Assembly: GCA_002412715.1 (NCBI GenBank)
Contig: DHVP01000031.1
Coordinates: 95,407 to 159,406, forward strand
Reading direction: 5' to 3'
Source: Deltaproteobacteria bacterium UBA5205
GTDB lineage: Bacteria; Desulfobacterota; Syntrophorhabdia; Syntrophorhabdales; Syntrophorhabdaceae
Length of the DNA stretch: 64,000 nt
Below, in pieces: positions 35,706-44,168 of the stretch. Below the pieces are notes generated by a model. That model made no database searches. It was not told where the DNA came from and saw only the letters and a list, made by a program, of their open reading frames with translations. The position numbers were made by a program, and so were the translations under genes. The first letter of the stretch is position 1, and the number at the start of each line of letters is the position of its first letter.

Positions 35706-36110
35706 TCATCCCGCCTTTACGGCGATCCTTTTCATCTTCGGTGTATTGTTTTTTGGCATGACCAACCTGAGAACGCCGTCCTTCACGTTTGCCTGAATCT
35801 TTTCTCTGTTGATCTCGCCGGATATGGTGAAGATCCTCTGGTAGTCGCCAATTCCGTATTCCGCATGGGTAAGCTTCATCCTATCCGGTATATCCCAGTC
35901 AACCCTGCCGTAAATGGTCAAAACATTATCCTCGAGAGTAACCTCAACAGACTTCTCGTTAACCCCGGGCATATCCGCTATCACTACAATCCGGTCCTTA
36001 CCTTCGATGATGTCCACATCCGGGTTATATATTTTGGTTGCCCGTGTGCGTTCCACGAGATCGGTTTGTTCGATCTCCTTTTTCTGCATTTCCTTTGACT
36101 TATCGGCCAT
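35706..36110 (-). CDS. Small heat-shock protein Hsp20 (second of three)
   Basis: A 134-residue, shorter alpha-crystallin protein. Strands include DRIVVIADMPGVNEKSVEV and GVLRLVMPK; the N-terminal arm is only about 30 residues and strongly charged. The ATG at 36110 follows GAGGAGG. The spacing to the neighbours (about 12 and 35 bases) suggests a single transcript. Confidence 0.93.
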   Translation of the reverse strand: MADKSKEMQKKEIEQTDLVERTRATKIYNPDVDIIEGKDRIVVIADMPGVNEKSVEVTLEDNVLTIYGRVDWDIPDRMKLTHAEYGIGDYQRIFTISGEINREKIQANVKDGVLRLVMPKNNTPKMKRIAVKAG

Positions 36111-36121
36111 ATTCAACCTCC

Positions 36122-36568
36122 TCACGCAGATTTAATCGTGATCTTTTTCGGCTTTTCCGCCTCGGACCGCGGCAGCGTGATGGTAAGGATACCATTCGCG
36201 AAGCGAGCGCCTACTTTTTCAGCGTTGATCGTAAAAGGCAGTTCGATAGCCTTGGTAAACTGTCCGTACCAGCGCTCCCGCCGGTGGTAGGAATTGCCTT
36301 CATCCAATTGTTCCGGTTCCCTGGCACCCTTGAGGATGAGAGTCTTACCCGCGACCGAAATGTCTATCGCACCGGCATCGATGCCTGGAATTTCCGTCGT
36401 TACCAGGGTCTCTTCGCCATCAGTCCAGATGTTGACGGCCGGAAAATCGCCCGTCGACGGCGACACAAACCTGGATAAGACTCGATTCATTTCATTTTCG
36501 ATCCTCTGAAACTCTGACCACGGGTCAACGCCTCTGCCAAACATGCCGAAACCATCTGTCCACAACAT
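36122..36568 (-). CDS. Small heat-shock protein Hsp20 (first of three)
   Basis: A 148-residue alpha-crystallin-domain chaperone. The domain contains FPAVNIWTDGEETLVTTEIP, a YHRRERWYGQF loop and GILTITLPRSEAEKPKKI, with a C-terminal IKS tail. The second ATG after GGAGG was chosen (nine bases apart); the first is too close. The upstream 120 bases are AT-rich and hold a TTGACA, but no convincing -10 partner or heat-shock site could be fixed. Confidence 0.93.
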   Translation of the reverse strand: MLWTDGFGMFGRGVDPWSEFQRIENEMNRVLSRFVSPSTGDFPAVNIWTDGEETLVTTEIPGIDAGAIDISVAGKTLILKGAREPEQLDEGNSYHRRERWYGQFTKAIELPFTINAEKVGARFANGILTITLPRSEAEKPKKITIKSA

Positions 36569-36720
36569 AGTCATCAACCTCCTTGCAAAGTTATATAATC
36601 GTTGTGAAATTAATTTGTTCACTGACGCATTTTTTGTCAAGTGGTGTAATCAGATTGTAACTAGATGAATTTAATCAGATTAATTGCACGGAGAGAAAGT
36701 CCTGACACTGGTGGTGCCTT

Positions 36721-36966
36721 TTACGGCTCGAGCCGCTTGTAGACCGCTCCATCAAAGGAGAAACTACCCGCGATTTCGATGCCGTCCACGTACTGCCCGA
36801 TATCCTTCGGGTCATCGTCGAGCCTGATGGCCATTCCACAGTCAGAGCTGAGATTTCTCGGTACCGGCACTAGCTCGTATGCCGCGCCGCGCTCCTTCAT
36901 TATCTTTTCCGCCCGCAGCACATCGTGAATCGTATGGAATAAAAGGAAGACGCTATTCTTTGGCAA
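36721..36966 (-). CDS. DUF3343 small protein (putative Se/S carrier)
   Basis: An 81-residue protein matching DUF3343: FLLFHTIHDVLRAEKIMKE, then ELVPVPRNLSSDCGMAIRL, with the invariant Cys in SSDCG. Proteins of this family accompany yedF and a class V aminotransferase and are thought to carry selenium or sulfur. It begins at TTG within the last codons of the aminotransferase gene (14-base overlap), which was missed by longer reading frames with no ribosome site. Confidence 0.8.
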   Translation of the reverse strand: MPKNSVFLLFHTIHDVLRAEKIMKERGAAYELVPVPRNLSSDCGMAIRLDDDPKDIGQYVDGIEIAGSFSFDGAVYKRLEP

Positions 36967-38092
36967 TTTCTCTGACCGCCTCGACAAATGTTTCCAGGTC
37001 ATCTTGCCCCGTAAAATATCCGGGCGATACCCGAAGCGTCCCTTTCGGGAATGTGCCGACAGTCTGATGCGCCACAGGCGAACAGTGTAGACCCACCCGA
37101 ACAAAGATCGACCTTTTGTTCAATTCATATCCCACTTCTGAAGCAAGTTTGCCTTCGATGTTGAAGGCAACGATGGGAAGGTATGAACGAGTGCCCTTCC
37201 CTTCATGGCCATAAACGATTGCACCGTCAACGGAACGCAAACCCTCAAGAAGTTTACGCCTCAGTGCCTGCTTTCTGTCGACGATGACCGACAGACCTTC
37301 ACGCGCAATGAAGGTGAGGCCGCCGAGAAGGGATGCAATTCCCGGAGTATTTGGCGTCCCGCACTCGTATCTGTCCGGCAGGAACAAAGGGTGTTCCACT
37401 GATTCAGATTTGCTGCCCGTTCCCCCGAATTTCAGAGGTGTCAGGCTAATTCCCGGTCTCACATAAAGAGCACCCACCCCCTGGACGGAAAAGAGCGATT
37501 TATGGCCCGAAAAACATAGGATGTCCGCCTTCAGTTCCTCCATATCGACAGGAACCGACCCCATCGTCTGGCAGGCATCCAGGATAACGAGCGTGTCGCC
37601 GATCACTTCCCGTATGCCTTTAAGAGACTGCACTGCACCGGTTACATTGGACCCGTGATTTATAATGACCGCCCTGGTGTTCCTCTTCACAGCCGGGCGA
37701 AGGTCGTCGAGATCGAGGAATCCCTCCCGCGAACACGCTACGGCGGTATATGAGATCCCGCGGCTGCTGCGCAAAAATTCAAGGGGCCTCATGACGGAAT
37801 TGTGCTCCATCGTTGTCGTTACTACGTGGTCGTTTTCCTTAAGGAGCCCGAGCAATGCCATGTTGAGGGATTCCGTCCCATTCTGCGTGAAGATCAGACG
37901 TTCGGATTCCTTCATTCCGATGAACGCGGTGAGTTTTTCACGGGCCTCGAAAATGATCCGGGCGGCCTCCAGCGATAGCGCGTGTCCGCTCCTGCCGGGA
38001 TTGCCTCCGATATTTGTTACGAAGTTAGTCAGATAATCCAGGGTTTCTGCTGGTTTCGGAAATGATGTCGCGGCGTTATCCAGATAGATCAT
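36953..38092 (-). CDS. Class V aminotransferase (cysteine desulfurase/selenocysteine lyase family, EF2568-like)
   Basis: A 379-residue PLP enzyme. It begins MIYLDNAATSFPKP, has the PLP-Lys motif SGHKSL (about 195) and the C-terminal LHCSPVAHQTVGTFPKGTLR region, with a Cys in HCS at the position of the active-site Cys. This layout matches the cysteine-desulfurase-like family (TIGR01977 type) found in selenium gene clusters. It is flanked by yedF and DUF3343 on the same strand, supporting a role in mobilising Se or S. Confidence 0.88.
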   Translation of the reverse strand: MIYLDNAATSFPKPAETLDYLTNFVTNIGGNPGRSGHALSLEAARIIFEAREKLTAFIGMKESERLIFTQNGTESLNMALLGLLKENDHVVTTTMEHNSVMRPLEFLRSSRGISYTAVACSREGFLDLDDLRPAVKRNTRAVIINHGSNVTGAVQSLKGIREVIGDTLVILDACQTMGSVPVDMEELKADILCFSGHKSLFSVQGVGALYVRPGISLTPLKFGGTGSKSESVEHPLFLPDRYECGTPNTPGIASLLGGLTFIAREGLSVIVDRKQALRRKLLEGLRSVDGAIVYGHEGKGTRSYLPIVAFNIEGKLASEVGYELNKRSIFVRVGLHCSPVAHQTVGTFPKGTLRVSPGYFTGQDDLETFVEAVREIAKE

Positions 38093-38120
38093 TAATGGCT
38101 TTGCCCCGGGGATGCGCCAG

Positions 38121-38696
38121 CTACGGCCTGATCACGTTCGTGGCTTCGTTGAACGAGGTCACGATCTCGAACATATTACTGATCCTGCCGACGTCGACCT
38201 TTTCCTTGAGGTGAAAATAATCGAGACAGGTGCCGCATGCTATGATATCTACGCCCAAATCCTCTATTTCCTTCAGGATCTTGATGTATTCCGACTCTGA
38301 TACTACAAGTTTTACCCCCGCATTGACAAAAACCATTCTCCAGGGGAGTGTTTCCAGTTCCTTGATGGTGTTCAGAAAGGATCTCATCAGGACTTTCCCG
38401 AGGTCATCGCTGCCTCTCCCCATGGTTTCACCGTCGATGAAGACCAGCGATCTCTTCGCCTGTGCCTGCTCGGTGGTCAACCCCTTTTCCCGGCAGCCTT
38501 CCACGCGGTAGATATTGCCGTCCTGGACCACTGTCGTGGAATAGCCCTTGGATCCCAGGAAACGTCGTACATTCTCGCTGGCCGTGGGATCATCGACGAC
38601 AACCTCGATCTCATGGACCGTCCTGCCCTCAAGGAATTTCTTCGTTTCGATCACTGGTACCGGGCAGGTTTTGCCCTTTAAATCCAGACATTCCAT
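38121..38696 (-). CDS. yedF: YedF sulfurtransferase-like selenium metabolism protein
   Basis: A 191-residue two-domain protein. The N-terminal TusA/SirA domain has the redox Cys in LKGKTCPVPVIETKK, and the C-terminal DsrE-like half contains ACGTCLDYF, the second Cys pair typical of YedF. Members occur with selenium traits, so it is likely a carrier of selenium or persulfide. First gene of the yedF-aminotransferase-DUF3343 run. Confidence 0.9.
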   Translation of the reverse strand: MECLDLKGKTCPVPVIETKKFLEGRTVHEIEVVVDDPTASENVRRFLGSKGYSTTVVQDGNIYRVEGCREKGLTTEQAQAKRSLVFIDGETMGRGSDDLGKVLMRSFLNTIKELETLPWRMVFVNAGVKLVVSESEYIKILKEIEDLGVDIIACGTCLDYFHLKEKVDVGRISNMFEIVTSFNEATNVIRP

Positions 38697-38826
38697 GGGG
38701 CTATTGTATTAGAAAAGTTCGTCAAGAGCAAATGAATAATAAGCATGGAAGCCTTATAACTAATAGAGACTGACGATAGAGGGCGACAAAATAACCGGCG
38801 ACCTTATTCCAGGAATTGCTACTTCT

Positions 38827-38858
38827 AAAAAAAAGGGGAGAACCTTGCGGCTCTCCCC
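38827..38858 (-). terminator. Terminator after etfA
   Basis: GGGGAGA and its partner TCTCCCC form a stem (one mismatch, ten pairs in all) at 38835-38858, followed in minus sense by eight T. It ends the thiolase-crotonase-etfB-etfA transcript. Confidence 0.85.
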
Positions 38859-38879
38859 TGCGAAATTGCTGTAGTCCTG

Positions 38880-39866
38880 TTACTTGTTCAGTTTGCCTTT
38901 GAACTTCTCTATTATCTTGGGAACGATCTCTTTGTAGTCGCCTACAATACCGAAGGATGCGGCCTTGAAGATAGGTGCATCGGGGTCTTTATTGATGGCA
39001 ACGATACAATCGGATGTTCTCATGCCGGCGAGGTGCTGGATGGCACCGGAGATACCGCAGGCGATGTAGATTTTAGGTTTTACGGTTTTACCCGTCTGTC
39101 CTACCTGATGCTCGTAGGGGATCCATTCGGAGTCGACAGCGGCACGGGATGCGCCCACTGCGCCGCCGAGGAGGTCAGCCAGTTCCTTCAGCATGGCAAA
39201 ACCCGCGTCGGTTCCCAGTCCACGGCCGCCGGAAACGATGATGTCGGCCTCGACGAGGTTGACTGCTGTAGCTGATTTGATGAACTCAACAACCTTGGTT
39301 GCAAGATCGGCATCCGCGAGGGCAAAGGACTCTTTTACCACCTCGGCACTCTTGGAGGCATCTTTTTCGCCCATTGCGAAAGCCTTCGGCCTTACCGTCG
39401 CGATCTGGGGGGCCGCCTTTTCATTAACAACGGAAACCGAGTAGTTGCCACCGAAGGCTGCGCGCGTCATCTTGACTTTGCCGCCGTCCACTGCGAGCCC
39501 GATGGCGTCAGTACACAGACCGAAACCAAGCTGTGCCGCTGCTGCTGCCGCGACATCGGTACCCATGCTCGTTGCCCTGAACAGGGCGATTTCGGGTTTA
39601 TATTTCTCGAGAAGAAAAGCTGCGGCCTTAGCGTATGCTTCGCCCCTGAAACCCTTGAAAACGTCACCTTCCACTGCATAGACCTTCGTTGCTCCGAAAG
39701 CGCCGGCTTCTTTCGCGAGGTCGTCGACCTTGTCGCCGATCACGAAGGCGCAGACACTGGAACCGAAACCATCGGCCAACTGCTTGCCTATGCCAAGAAG
39801 CTCAAAAGACATCGGTGTAATATCACCGTCTTTATGTTCTATGTAAACCCATACATCGTTAGCCAT
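38880..39866 (-). CDS. etfA: Electron transfer flavoprotein alpha subunit
   Basis: A 328-residue subunit that holds FAD. The C-terminal FAD-binding signature is visible: VSGGRGLGTDAGFAMLKEL, VGASRAAVDSEWIPYEHQVG and a YIACGISGAIQHLAGM motif. It passes electrons from acyl-CoA dehydrogenases to the membrane or to bifurcating partners. It lies 20 bp after etfB and before the terminator. Confidence 0.95.
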   Translation of the reverse strand: MANDVWVYIEHKDGDITPMSFELLGIGKQLADGFGSSVCAFVIGDKVDDLAKEAGAFGATKVYAVEGDVFKGFRGEAYAKAAAFLLEKYKPEIALFRATSMGTDVAAAAAAQLGFGLCTDAIGLAVDGGKVKMTRAAFGGNYSVSVVNEKAAPQIATVRPKAFAMGEKDASKSAEVVKESFALADADLATKVVEFIKSATAVNLVEADIIVSGGRGLGTDAGFAMLKELADLLGGAVGASRAAVDSEWIPYEHQVGQTGKTVKPKIYIACGISGAIQHLAGMRTSDCIVAINKDPDAPIFKAASFGIVGDYKEIVPKIIEKFKGKLNK

Positions 39867-39886
39867 TGTATTTTCCCTCCTCCAAG

Positions 39887-40684
39887 TTATTTTATAACTT
39901 TCAAGTCAATGAGCTTGTCGGTGATCGTATTGGCAATTTCTTCGATCTCGCCTTTGAGGATCTCGCCCGCGCCGCGTGGAGGCGGTACAGCGATCTCGAC
40001 CACTTTTGTGCTGGCGCCTGCCGCTCCTACCTTGCCGGCGTCCACACCGAGGTCACCTGCGCTCCATTTCGGGATTTCGATCTTGGATGCTTTCCTGATC
40101 CCCATGAGGTTGGGCAACCTGGGCTCATTAATGCCCTTGATAACGGAGACAACGGCCGGAAGCTTTGCTTCAATAACTTCGGTACCGCCTTCAATAGCCC
40201 TTTCCACGACGATCTTTTTGCCTGCGGCGTCGATGGAGCGGACCTTTGAAACGTATGTAAGCGGGGCGAAACCGAGAACTGCGGCAAGCTCTGCCGCGAC
40301 CACGCCGGAATTGCCGTCGGTGGACTGTTTGCCGGTAAAAACTACGTCCACGTCGCCTGCTTTCTTAATCGCAGCCGCAAGGACATACGCCGTGGAGTAA
40401 GTGTCTGATCCGGCGAATGCGTCATCAGTGCAAAGTGCCACTTCATCAACCGTCAGCGCCAGGGCATTTCTCAATACGTCGGCCGCACCCTCGGGGCCCA
40501 TCGAAATGGCCACGATCTCGCCATCGTAATTCTCCTTCGTCAGCAATGCCTCTTCAAGCGCAAACTCGTCAAAGGGATTCGTGATGGAATCCATTCCATC
40601 TCTGCTCAGGGTCCCCTTCGGGATATCCCATTTGATTTCTGCTTCGGTATCAGGAACCTGTTTCAAACAAACCGCTATCTTCAC
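39887..40684 (-). CDS. etfB: Electron transfer flavoprotein beta subunit
   Basis: A 265-residue subunit. KIAVCLKQVPDTEAEI, FDEFALEEAL and the segment DAFAGSDTYSTAYVLAAAI are family signatures, with the FAD/AMP-interacting TGKQSTDGNSGVVAAELA loop. It forms the heterodimer with EtfA. The GTG at 40684 has AAGGAGG upstream. Confidence 0.95.
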   Translation of the reverse strand: MKIAVCLKQVPDTEAEIKWDIPKGTLSRDGMDSITNPFDEFALEEALLTKENYDGEIVAISMGPEGAADVLRNALALTVDEVALCTDDAFAGSDTYSTAYVLAAAIKKAGDVDVVFTGKQSTDGNSGVVAAELAAVLGFAPLTYVSKVRSIDAAGKKIVVERAIEGGTEVIEAKLPAVVSVIKGINEPRLPNLMGIRKASKIEIPKWSAGDLGVDAGKVGAAGASTKVVEIAVPPPRGAGEILKGEIEEIANTITDKLIDLKVIK

Positions 40685-40704
40685 AGTGTCCTCCTTATTA
40701 TGTT

Positions 40705-41487
40705 TTATTCACCCGTAAAGGTGGCTTTTCTTTTTTCCACGAATGCCGTCATGCCTTCTTTCTGGTCCTTCGTCGCAAAACAGAGACCGAAGTCCTTCGC
40801 CTCGAGGCTAAGCCCTTCCTTGTTATCAAGGGAGAGGCTCTTGTTGACGCATTCCTTGGCCAGTCTGACTGCGAACGGGCCGTTTGCAGAGATCTTTGCG
40901 GCAAGAGCCATAACTTCGGCCATTAGCTGGTCATCGGGCACTACCTTGTTGAGGAGACCCATTTCGTAGGCCTCGACGGCGCCAATCGTCTTACCCGTAA
41001 AGATAAGCTCTTTCGCCTTTGCCAGCCCGGCAAGTTTTGCTGTCCGCTGCGTTCCTCCAAAACCGGGGTGTATGCCCAGCGTTGTCTCGGGAAAACCCAC
41101 TTTCGCCTTGTCGGAAGCATAGATAATATCACAGGCAAGGGCCACCTCGAATCCGCCGCCAAGGGCGAATCCGTTCACCGCGGCTATCACCGGCTTCTCC
41201 ATGTTCTCCAGAGTCGCGAAGGCCTCATGGCCCCGTGCGGAGAAGGCCATGCCTTCCAGCGCCGTCAGGTCTTTCATCTCAAGGATGTCGGCGCCCGCCA
41301 CGAAGGCCTTGCCTTCGCCGGTCACTACAACCACCCTGACCTCTTTATCGGCGTTCAGGGCAATACCGGCTGCCTTCAACTCAATGAGCGTCTCGGAGTT
41401 GAGGGCGTTCAGGGCCTTCGGCCGGTTGAATTTCAAAATCGCAATACCGTCCTTCTTTTCGACGATAAGGTTCTTGAATTCCATCAT
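40705..41487 (-). CDS. Enoyl-CoA hydratase (crotonase family)
   Basis: A 260-residue crotonase. The oxyanion-hole motifs AFVAGADILEM and NGFALGGGFEVALACD are present, and the two catalytic Glu positions lie in the GFPETTLGIHPGFGGTQR segment and around residue 115. It hydrates 2-enoyl-CoA to 3-hydroxyacyl-CoA. The start overlaps the thiolase stop by one base (TAATG). Confidence 0.93.
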   Translation of the reverse strand: MMEFKNLIVEKKDGIAILKFNRPKALNALNSETLIELKAAGIALNADKEVRVVVVTGEGKAFVAGADILEMKDLTALEGMAFSARGHEAFATLENMEKPVIAAVNGFALGGGFEVALACDIIYASDKAKVGFPETTLGIHPGFGGTQRTAKLAGLAKAKELIFTGKTIGAVEAYEMGLLNKVVPDDQLMAEVMALAAKISANGPFAVRLAKECVNKSLSLDNKEGLSLEAKDFGLCFATKDQKEGMTAFVEKRKATFTGE

Positions 41488-42773
41488 TAAGCCTCACATT
41501 CGAGTATTGCGGCGAGACCCATACCACCGCCGATGCACATTGACACGAGACCATACTTCAGACCGAGCCGCTTCATCTGGTAAAGTGCGGTGGTAACGAG
41601 CCGGGCGCCCGTGCAGCCGATGGGGTGACCGAGTGAGATGCCGCCGCCGAACATATTGCACTTATCCATATTGATTCCAAGCTCCCTGATACAACCGATG
41701 GACTGTGAAGCAAAGGCCTCGTTGAGCTCAATGCAGTCGATCTGATCGATCGTCATGTTGGCCTTCTTGAGGGCCTTCTTGATGGCCGGGATGGGACCTA
41801 AGCCCATGTAAGCCGGGTCAAGGCCGCCGTTGGCCCAGGAGATTACCCTGCCCATGGGTTTGATGCCGAGTTCTTTCGCCTTATCCCGCGACATCATGAC
41901 CACGGCGGATGCTGCGTCGTTGAGGCCGGAGGCGTTTCCCGCAGTGACGGTGCCGCCATCTTTCTTGAAGGCCGGTGCCAGGGAAAGCATTTTTTCCAGC
42001 GTGGTGTCCATCGGTCTTTCGTCAGTATCGAAAATGATGGGGCTGCCCTTTCTCTGGGGAATGGCTACGGGAATGATCTCATCCTTGAACCAGCCCGCCT
42101 TGATGGCGGCTCTCGCTCTCTGGTGGCTCAAAAGTCCGAACTTGTCCTGTTCTTCCCTGGAGATACCGTATTTTGCCGCGATATTCTCGGCGGTGAATCC
42201 CATATGATAGCCGTAGAAGATTTCCCACACACCATCGAGGACCATAAGGTCGACGGCCTTCGTATCGAACATGCGCGCGCCCCACCTCAGTCCGGGGATC
42301 GTAAAGGGGGCCTGGCTCATATTCTCCATGCCGCCTGCTACAACCACTTCATTATCACCGACCATAATCGACTGGTTGGCGTTAATGATCGCCCTTAATC
42401 CGGATGAACATACTTTATTAATCGTATAAGCAGCTGTTTCCTTCGGCACGCCCCCGTGAATGCTGGCCTGGCGCCCTGAGTTCTGACCGAGTCCCGCCTG
42501 AAGAACATTACCCATGATAACTTCATCGATCACGACCTCTTTCATACTGCTGTCGTAATCATAATACTTCGCCTCTAGTTCGGTGTCCGTCTTGCCTTCG
42601 AAGATGGCAGGCGCGAATTCCTTATCCTTGCTCTTCGACGGTCTGATCCCTGCCCTCTTGATGGCTTCCTTGATGGCGGTGCCGCCAAGTTGCACAACGG
42701 GTACGTCCTTCAATGACTGACCGAACTGGCCGATCGCGGTTCTAGCACACGAAACAATGACTGCTTCTTTCAT
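41487..42773 (-). CDS. Acetyl-CoA C-acyltransferase (thiolase) with an insertion
   Basis: A 428-residue thiolase, catalysing the last (or first) step of beta-oxidation. Catalytic Cys lies in NKVCSSGLRA (about 122), followed by NEAFASQS and GHPIGCTGARL, and the second Cys in SMCIGGGMG. Compared with the usual 390-400 residues, an extra segment of about 35 charged residues (about 45-80) separates the first strand from the VIDEVIMGNV motif. It heads the Etf operon; a promoter lies upstream. Confidence 0.94.
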   Translation of the reverse strand: MKEAVIVSCARTAIGQFGQSLKDVPVVQLGGTAIKEAIKRAGIRPSKSKDKEFAPAIFEGKTDTELEAKYYDYDSSMKEVVIDEVIMGNVLQAGLGQNSGRQASIHGGVPKETAAYTINKVCSSGLRAIINANQSIMVGDNEVVVAGGMENMSQAPFTIPGLRWGARMFDTKAVDLMVLDGVWEIFYGYHMGFTAENIAAKYGISREEQDKFGLLSHQRARAAIKAGWFKDEIIPVAIPQRKGSPIIFDTDERPMDTTLEKMLSLAPAFKKDGGTVTAGNASGLNDAASAVVMMSRDKAKELGIKPMGRVISWANGGLDPAYMGLGPIPAIKKALKKANMTIDQIDCIELNEAFASQSIGCIRELGINMDKCNMFGGGISLGHPIGCTGARLVTTALYQMKRLGLKYGLVSMCIGGGMGLAAILECEA

Positions 42774-42809
42774 ACAGGTCTCCTTTCAGTTGAAAAAAAT
42801 TTCACAACG

Positions 42810-42838
42810 TTTTTACCGCAATTCAGTGTTTTTGTCAA
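42810..42838 (-). promoter_or_regulatory. Promoter of the thiolase-etf operon
   Basis: In minus-strand sense TTGACA (42838-42833) and TAAAAA (42815-42810) are 17 bases apart; the leader is about 30 bases before the thiolase ATG. Confidence 0.6.
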
Positions 42839-42885
42839 CGATTTTAATGGTTGTCACCACCTGCGCGGCACCTTGTCATGCCACC

Positions 42886-44046
42886 TCAGGCCAGGCGTAA
42901 AAAACGCGTCAATCCGCTCGACGCAACAACACAAATCCCGAGGAGATGGATCCCGGCGCTAAAACCGAAGAGGTCGCCCGACAGACCGAGAAGATACGGG
43001 GTGAACCCCAGCCCGCACATAACCCCCAGGGTGGTCACAATCCCCGTGGCAAGACCCCGTTGCTCGACCGGGAATATCCGCGAAATCGCTACAAGCCCTA
43101 CCGGGAAAAATCCCATTACTATGCTGGCCTGGAAAAAAAGCGCCCAGCCTATGTGCCTCGCACCCGCGAAGGGTATGACAACCGTCAGGAGACCTGACAA
43201 CAAAAGCTGGATGAACATCGTTTTCTTCAGGCTGAAGCGGTCGATCATGAATCCGATCGCAATGGTAAGCACTGCGCCCCCTATCCGGGAAAATCCGAAT
43301 ATCTCGTTGGCATAACTTATGTCAAGCATCAACTCCTTGGTCAGATAGAGGGGCGTTACGAAATAAATGCCCAGGTTCGCGCCCGCGGCAAAGGTCCATA
43401 TGGCCGCCATGAGCCACAAGGAGGGAGTCCGGACGATCTCGGGCAGCTGGCTCCGTACGGACCGCGACATTTTTACCTCCCTGCAGACCATCGGAAAAAC
43501 AATCGCCAGTACCACGAACACCCCGCCCAGTACATAGAATATCCCGCGCCAGCTCACGAAGGACAGAAGAATGAGTGCGACGAAGGGCACTGCGAATATG
43601 CTCATAGAGGCTGCTGAATCGTGTATCGCGATAACCTTGCCCCAGGACTTTTCCTCATAATAATGCGTGACCAGGGGAATGATCGCCGGCAGGTAGATGC
43701 CGCTCGTCAGTCCCAGTACCAGGACGAGCAGGGCAAGGTGGGAAAACCGGCCGCAAAACGGAATGAAAAAGAAGATCAGTGCCGAGATCATTAAGGATGC
43801 AGTGATCGAACGCCGGTATCCGACATATCCCGAGAACATTCCCGACAGGAAAAGGGAGACGCTGTACCCTGCCGAGTTGTAGAAGAAGAGGCTGGCGGCC
43901 TTTGCGTGGGAAACGGTGAAGTCATCCTCGATGAGGGGAAGGATGGGCGAAAAAATAGTCCTGACGCTGAAATTCATAAACCAGATGAACCACAAAAAGG
44001 CGAGCAGAAAGAGTGCCTTCCCTGTAAGTGACTGATATCGCCCCAC
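42886..44046 (-). CDS. MFS transporter
   Basis: A 386-residue inner-membrane transporter with about 12 hydrophobic helices. A loop 2-3 signature-like GYVGYRRSITASL and a second-half RFSLKKTMFI loop identify the major facilitator superfamily. The substrate cannot be read from the sequence; its position near the beta-oxidation genes would fit import of an organic acid. The GTG at 44046 has only a weak ribosome site. Confidence 0.87.
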   Translation of the reverse strand: MGRYQSLTGKALFLLAFLWFIWFMNFSVRTIFSPILPLIEDDFTVSHAKAASLFFYNSAGYSVSLFLSGMFSGYVGYRRSITASLMISALIFFFIPFCGRFSHLALLVLVLGLTSGIYLPAIIPLVTHYYEEKSWGKVIAIHDSAASMSIFAVPFVALILLSFVSWRGIFYVLGGVFVVLAIVFPMVCREVKMSRSVRSQLPEIVRTPSLWLMAAIWTFAAGANLGIYFVTPLYLTKELMLDISYANEIFGFSRIGGAVLTIAIGFMIDRFSLKKTMFIQLLLSGLLTVVIPFAGARHIGWALFFQASIVMGFFPVGLVAISRIFPVEQRGLATGIVTTLGVMCGLGFTPYLLGLSGDLFGFSAGIHLLGICVVASSGLTRFLRLA

Positions 44047-44168
44047 CGATTCACTTTACGAGCATCCCCTTAAAAAATCAATGAAATCTTGAGTTGGCCG
44101 GAAGGAATGTGTTAACATACACCGATCTTCAATCAATACAAATCCCTTTGCGAAAGGATGCAGCGCAC

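Noticed and set aside
36570..36660. TTGACA upstream of the hsp20 genes as a promoter
   Set aside because: No acceptable -10 lies 16-18 bases from it, and no CIRCE or sigma-32 site was found.
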